64,000 bases of DNA from Halichoerus grypus. Lineage: Eukaryota; Chordata; Mammalia; Carnivora; Phocidae. A program made the position numbers and the translations under genes. Shown piece by piece: positions 58,622-64,000 of this stretch (its first letter is position 1; every line of letters starts with the position of its first letter). The DNA lies in NCBI RefSeq assembly GCF_964656455.1, contig NC_135714.1, positions 82,667,903-82,731,902 on the forward strand, written 5' to 3'. The notes under the pieces were generated by a model, which had not been told where the DNA came from, made no database searches, and saw nothing but the letters and a program-made list of their open reading frames with translations.

Positions 58622-59380
58622 GCAGCTGTCCAATAGAAATACACTATAAGTCACATGAGTGATTTAAAATTTTCCAGTAGCTCCCTTAAAAAGCAAAAAG
58701 AAATAAGCAAAATGAATTTTATAGTACATTTTATTTAACCCAATTATCCAAAATACTGTCATTTTAATATGTGATGATTATAAAAATTATTAATGAGCTA
58801 TTTTATACTCTTTGTACTGAGTCTGAGATTCAGTACAGTAGACCCCCCCTTATCTACAGTTTCAGTCAACTGCAGTCCAGAAGCAGATGATCTTCCTTCT
58901 GACCTATTGTCAGAAGGCCAAAAGTAGCCATTAATGCTACATCATCATTTATCTCACTTCATTTTATCATGTAGGCATTTTATCATCTCACATCACAAGA
59001 AGAAGGGTGAGTACAACACAATAAGATATTTTGAGAGAGAAAGAAACCACACTCACATTACCTTTATTACAGTATATTGTTATAATTGATCTATTTTATT
59101 ATTATTGCTATTACTCTCTGACTGTACCAAATTTATAAATTAAACTTAATCATAGGTATATATGTACAGAAAAGAAAAATAGTATATATAGGGTTTAGTA
59201 CTATCCATGGTTCCAGGCATCCACTGGGGGTCTTGGAACTTATCCTCCATGGATAAATGTGGGGGGGGGGCACTACAGTATGTATTTCACACAGACAGCA
59301 CATTTCACTTTTTACTGGCACATTTCAAATGTTTAATAGCCATATGTGATTAGTGGATCCACATCGGATAGGACAGCATG
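58622..59380. mobile_element. hAT-like DNA transposon interrupted by the Tigger
   Basis: The left end reads GCAGCTGTCCAATAGAAAT and the right end GGATAGGACAGCATG, an imperfect inverted pair of the CTGTCCAATAG type. An 8-bp duplication with one mismatch, CTCTAAGT / CTCTAAGG, flanks it (58614-58621, 59381-59388), which is the hAT target size. Without the Tigger the element is about 315 bp. Confidence 0.75.
58836..59278 (-). mobile_element. Tigger-family DNA transposon (MER28/Tigger2-like), nested
   Basis: The left end is CAGTAGACCCCCCCTTATC and the right end GGGGCACTACAG, giving inverted termini flanked by TA (58834-58835, 59279-59280). Inside, reversed, are TTCCAGGCATCCACTGGGGG, ATCATAGGTATATATGTAC and AAGAAGAAGGGTGAGTACAA. 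443 bp, no transposase. It lies inside an hAT-like element. Confidence 0.88.
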
Positions 59381-59388
59381 CTCTAAGG

Positions 59389-60189
59389 CTTAGAATGCCT
59401 GCTCTTATATACGCATACACAGTGAGCAAGTCATTGGGTAGATACAGCGACACGGTCTTCCTACATCAGGGCTCTCCCTGTTCCTATCCATCAAGCTACG
59501 GCTGCCATTGCTACAACATCCAGTTGTAGCTGCCAGAGTAGGTGCAGGAGGCAGGCAGGAGGGGCTCTGGTCATGGGATATGTTTTCCCAAGGAAAGAGT
59601 ATAAGGAATTTTGAATATTGCTTGAATTATGTGAAACGCAATCTTAGAAGTATCTTGGGAAGTCGTTTACTGTATATGACCTTCCATAATGCCATGAAAA
59701 ATGATAATTAATCCTCTCCTTGTGCACATCTAGTAGTAGACCACTACCTAGTGAATTAACCTTTGTTATTACTAGATTATTTTAATTTATAAAGTTTTTT
59801 GTGTCAGGTGAAAAGGGGGTTTGACTCATTCTAGAACAAAATTCAAGTGAAGAAAACAGTGGGAGGCAAATATTAATTTAAAAATGAAAAAAATCCATCA
59901 AAAAACATGAGAAGCAAAAACTTTCTGAGTTGTTCAAAAATTAAGTGGATTTCCTTGTATCTAGAGGTGTCTAAGCAATAATTGTACAAATAATTGGTGA
60001 GCTTATTTGTGGTATATCCATTATATGACTGGATAATTTTTCTGCCCTGAGATTTGTGATAGGTATAGTAATAATAATATAACATACACATATGTATATA
60101 TATATTAAATTCAGATAAATATTCACATTGTGTTATTTTGAAATTTGAAATGTCATGTTTTTTTATCTGCACTTTCTATTACCAGTGAA
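59389..60189. other. Intergenic, no gene seen
   Basis: AT-rich unassigned sequence; only short frames. Confidence 0.45.
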
Positions 60190-61000
60190 ATTGAGCATAT
60201 TTGCATATTTCTAGCAATTTAGACTATTCCCTTTTGTGAATTGCTGGTTCATAGTCTTTTCCCATTTTCCTATTAGATGTTTGTCTTTTCCTTATCAAGT
60301 TTTATGTATTTCTGACTCAAGCAAAAGTGGAGTCATATGTGCTATCTGTACGTTCTCCCCTTTTCAGTCTTAGTTTTATTCTTTTTAGTTGTCTTTTAAA
60401 GAATTAAGTTCTTAATAATAATTTAGTCTAAATTATCAACTTTTCTCTTTTATGATGATTGCTTTCTGTATTTGTTTAAAAATTCCTTCGCTATTCTGAG
60501 GTCATGAAGATATATCCTATATTAATATTTATCTGATTCCTAATCTCAAAGGGAAAGCTTCTAATGTTTTACCACTAATTATGTTGATTGCTGTAGATTT
60601 CTGTAAATACCCATTTATATCGTGAAGCAATGTGAAATTTTACCTTTCTTGTCATTTAGTGATAAGATCATTTGATTGTTCTCTGTTTCCTATTTGTATG
60701 GTGGTTTAAATTAGTCAATTTTCAAATATTAACTAACCCTGATTCATGGGATACATGAAATTTAGTCATGATGTGTTATCTTTTTCTATGTTTCTGAGCT
60801 CAGTTTGCTAATATTTTGCTTAGAAAGTTTTTCATTCTCATTCATGTGCTTACTGTCATTTTCCTTTTTTCTCCTGCCATTTCTGAAATTTGAGATTGAT
60901 GTTATGCACATCAAGATATGAAGTGATGCTAACACTGGGAGAGTGTTATCTCTGTCTTTCAGATTCATTTATGTAAAATTGGGATTCTTTTTTTTTAAAA
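60190..61000 (-). mobile_element. Ancient LINE-1 fragment
   Basis: Reversed, diverged L1: GAGCATATTTGCATATTTC at left; TGATTCATGGGATACATGAAA, TTAGTCATGATGTGTTATC and AGTTTGCTAATATTTTGCTTAG at right (reverse-transcriptase region in other copies). Confidence 0.6.
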
Positions 61001-61980
61001 CATTTTATTTTGAAATAACGTCAGGCTTCGAGAAAAAACTACAAGAATAGAACAAAGAAATCTTGTGTATTTTCACTCAGTTTCAGTTTCACTCATTGTT
61101 AATATACAGTTAACCTTTGAACAACATGGATTTGAACTGTGTGGGTCCAAGTGTGGATTTTTTTTATAAATACAGTACAATACTGTATATGTATTTTCTC
61201 ATGATTTTCCTAATAACATTTTCTTTTCTCTAGCTACTATATTATAATAATATAATATTTAATATATTTAATACATATAACATGCAAAATATGTGTTAAT
61301 CTATTGTTTATGTCATTAGTAAGGCTTCCAGTCAGGAGTAGGCTATTAGTAGTTAAGTTTTTGGGGAATCAAAAGTTATATGAAGCTTTTTTGACTGTGC
61401 AGAGGTTCAGCACCCCTACCCCTATGTTGTTCAGGGTCAACTGTATTATTGCAGTAGCTTTATCATTCTCTCCCTATTTTTTTGCTGAACTATTTGATAG
61501 GTTGAAGACATGATGCCTTTTACTCCTAAAAATTCCATCACATATTTTATAAGAAGAGCATTTTATTATGTCACTAAAGTACAATTGGCAAAGTTAGGAA
61601 AATAAACATTAATAAAATACTATTGTCTAATATATAGTCCATAATCAATTTTAGCCAATTCTCTCAATAATGTCTTTTGTAAAATATTTTCTCTCTCTGA
61701 TTCAGGATCCAATCCAGTATCAGGAATTGTATTTATTTGTTATGTCCCTTTAGTCTTAATCTAGAACTGTCTCTCAGATTTTTTTTTTTGTACTTTGTAA
61801 CATTGATAGTTTTGTAGAGTAGTGGCCAAGTATTTTGTAGCATCACCTAGAATTAAAACAGAAATTATTTCTCCCTTGAATGTCTATGGAATTCACTTAT
61901 GAAGACCCACATCTGGGTTTAAGGTTTCTTTCTGGGATGATTATCAATGACTGGCTCAATTAATCTTTCTTTCTTTCTTC
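61001..61980 (-). mobile_element. Ancient LINE-1 3' end interrupted by a Tigger
   Basis: Another reversed L1 3' UTR begins AAAACATTTTATTTTGAAAT. After the Tigger insertion it continues with GTCCCTTTAGTCTTAATCTAG and AGTAGTGGCCAAGTATTTTG. Confidence 0.6.
61107..61443 (+). mobile_element. Tigger-family DNA transposon (non-autonomous, pogo/Tc1-like)
   Basis: Terminal inverted repeats are visible: CAGTTAACCTTTGAACAACA at left, and GTTGTTCAGGGTCAACTG at the right end. TA dinucleotides flank both ends (61105-61106, 61444-61445), as expected for a TA-targeting element. The inside (CAGTACAATACTGTATATGT, GTAAGGCTTCCAGTCA, AGGCTATTAGTAGTTAAG) matches the ~340-bp internally deleted type. No transposase. 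Confidence 0.9.
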
Positions 61981-62167
61981 TTTTTTTTAAAGATTTATTT
62001 GTTTATTTTAGAGACAGGGGTGGGGGCTGAGGGAGAGAGAGAATCTCAAGCAGAATTTGCACTGAACATAGAGCCTGATGTGGGGCCCAATCCCAGGATC
62101 TCAAGATCACGACTTGAGCCGAAACCAAGAGTTGGATGCTTAACTGACTGCGCCAGCCAGGTGCCCC
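61981..62167 (-). mobile_element. Can-SINE, older copy, in L1
   Basis: Reversed element ending GCCAGGTGCCCC. The TSD is diverged (TCAATTAATCTTTC / TCAATTTCTTT). It interrupts minus-strand L1 sequence. Confidence 0.9.
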
Positions 62168-62169
62168 TC

Positions 62170-63950
62170 AATTTCTTTAAATATCACAAGACTATGAAAG
62201 ATATTTCTCTCTGTTTTAGCCATTTTGTTTAAATTTTCTAGAAATTCATCCATTTCAATTATATTTATTACTATAAAGTTGTTCATAATATTATTTTATT
62301 TTTAATGTCTATAGAATATAGTAATGCCCTTCAAATTTGCAATGATTACTGTGCTTCTTTTCCTGTTTTTTCTTAATCAATATTGCCAGTATTTTTCTAT
62401 AATTTCTAGTGTTTTGAAAAGCTCAGCTTTTAAATTTGCCAATTCTATTTTTCATTTCTTCCCTTCTTGTTTGTATTTCTTTAAATGTTCTTATTTAAAA
62501 TGTCTCTACCTCATTAATTTTTTTGCCTTTCCCCTTTTAGAGACATATAATTACAAGATAACATTTCCTTAAGACATTATTTGTTTGTAACTGACAGGTC
62601 TTGATATAAAGTATATTTATTAGCATTCTGTTCAAAATATTTTCTAATTTCTATTATGACTTCTTTTTTGACCCATGGTTTACTAGCAAATGTTAATTTT
62701 CTGGTTATGTTAATGTTATTGATTTCTACCTCAGTTGCATTATGGTTAAAGAAAAAATTAATTTATATGTTTTCAATCAATTAGCTTGTCTTTTGGCTCC
62801 CAACTTAGTCAATGTTTGAAAAATTTCTCTATGTACTGGAAATAAATGTGTATTCAGCAGGCATGCAATGTTTTACTTGTAACCCTCAGGTCAGGTCAGG
62901 TTTGTTATACTTATGGATATTTTATATTCTTATAATATTAGGCAAAAATTTAAAATCACATAGTCAAATTATTTATATCTCCACTGATCTTTTGTCTGCT
63001 TGCTTTGTTAATTAGTAAACTATTTTAAAATGTCTATTTCTCTCCCAATTTTGTCAATTTTTGCTTTATGTGTTTTGAAGCTATGTTATTAAGTGCATTC
63101 AAATAGAAAATTAATATATCTCTAGTGAATTAAATTTTTTATCATTATAAAGTGACTTTCTTTATACATACTAATGCTTTATGCCTTCAATTCTATTTTA
63201 TCTGTATTGCCATCTTCCTTTTTCAATAGTATTACAGAGTATGTATATTCTAATATTTTTACTTTCACTTTCCTTAATCCTTAGATTTTATCTGAAACAC
63301 GTTAAATTAGCAGAATTAGGTTTAAAAAAAATCCAGTCTGGCAACACTTTTCTTTTACTACAAGAATGAGGCTCAATGGGGCACCTGGGTGGCTCAGTCA
63401 TTAAACATCTGCCTTCGGCTCAGGTCATGATCCCGAGGTCCTGGGATCAAGCCCCGCATTGGGCTCCTTGCTCAGCGGGGAGCCTGCTTCTTCCTCTCCC
63501 ACTCCCCCTGCTTGTGTTCCCTCTCTCGCTGTGTCTCTCTCTGTCAAATAAATAAATAAAATCTTAAAAAAAAATGAGGCTCATTTATACTTAATATAAT
63601 TACTGATGAATTTGCATTCTAATCTATCATTTGGTAGTGTGATTTCAATTTTTTTCTACTTGTTTTTATTTTCTTTTTCTTTCCTTCTTACCATCCTTGG
63701 ATTGATTAGGGATTATCTAGCCATCATTTTTTTCTCCTTTGACCACTTTGAAAATTATATGCACTATTGCTTTATCTCTAGTAGATATTCTAGAGCTTAC
63801 AACATACATACCGAACATCACAATCTAAAATTAATCAATGCCTTCATCTTTTTCCTTTTATAAAACCATATAATATATTATCATTATTTTATAAAGGCAA
63901 ATTATATTTATATTTACCTTCATAGTCAATAATTACTTTATTCTTTCTTT
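62170..63950 (-). mobile_element. Ancient LINE-1 ORF2 fragment split by a SINE
   Basis: Reversed ORF2. Plus-strand landmarks are GACCCATGGTTTACTAGC, TCAGTTGCATTATGGTTAAAG, AATGTGTATTCAGCAGG, TTTTGAAGCTATGTTATTAAG and ATCATTATAAAGTGACTTTC. The SINE at 63377 interrupts it and it appears to run past the right edge region. Confidence 0.7.
63377..63572 (+). mobile_element. Can-SINE, near-consensus, in L1
   Basis: Head GGGGCACCTGGGTGGCTCAG through AAATAAATAAAATCTTAA. TSD AATGAGGCTCA at 63365-63375 and 63573-63583. It interrupts minus-strand L1 ORF2 sequence. Confidence 0.94.
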
Positions 63951-64000
63951 TTGAATTCCAGACTTTCCATATAGGAGTACTTTACTTTTGCTTGAAGTAC

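Overview
This is nuclear DNA of a carnivoran mammal. About twenty copies of a tRNA-Lys-derived Can-SINE lie on both strands, most with clean target-site duplications (TSDs). Most have the tail type (CCCACTCCCCCTGCTTGTG followed by TCTCTCTGTCAAATAAATAAA) that I associate with arctoid caniforms, most likely a pinniped or a close relative. The species call is inference; the carnivoran call is firm. There are no bacterial genes, CRISPR arrays or phage genes.

The only protein-coding gene I can support is PPP3CA (calcineurin A, alpha catalytic subunit), on the minus strand. Its first coding exon lies at 7538-7595. It encodes MSEPKAIDPKLSTTDRVVK plus one base and ends in a consensus splice donor. 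Positions 1-7537 are therefore the 5' part of PPP3CA intron 1. Positions about 7596-8530 are its 5' leader and promoter, inside a large CpG island (about 6840-9060). Everything from about 9.1 kb to 64 kb is upstream intergenic DNA, apart from a possible alternative upstream exon ending at 9049.

Intron part (1-7537): mostly unique AT-rich sequence, one Can-SINE at 1304, and a 35-bp piece of U2 snRNA at 5652 flanked by a perfect 16-bp TSD (a 3'-truncated retropseudogene). The CpG island holds GC boxes, a reverse CCAAT box, GCC/CTC trinucleotide runs, and a second perfect minus-strand donor at 9049/9048.

Upstream part (9.1-64 kb): a repeat landscape. It includes a 5'-truncated carnivore L1 (21163-22587), a short L1 3' end (38137-38280), an L1MA/MB-type 3' end (15652-15975), and several older L1 pieces. 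Complex nests occur at 47.6-51.3 kb (L1, LTR and SINEs) and at 58.6-59.4 kb (a Tigger element inside an hAT-like element). Other elements are a second Tigger (61107-61443), two MER5A-like elements, MaLR-type LTRs, MIR and L2 remnants, and several microsatellites, including a GAAA/GGAA purine tract at 54228. A 2.7-kb stretch at about 41.8-44.5 kb has no transposon that I recognise and is the best candidate for a conserved distal regulatory element.

I found no convincing unknown gene system. The most interesting signals are the U2 retropseudogene, the structure of the PPP3CA 5' end (an ATG-free leader, an open in-frame extension with GCG repeats, and a possible upstream alternative exon), and the nested transposons.
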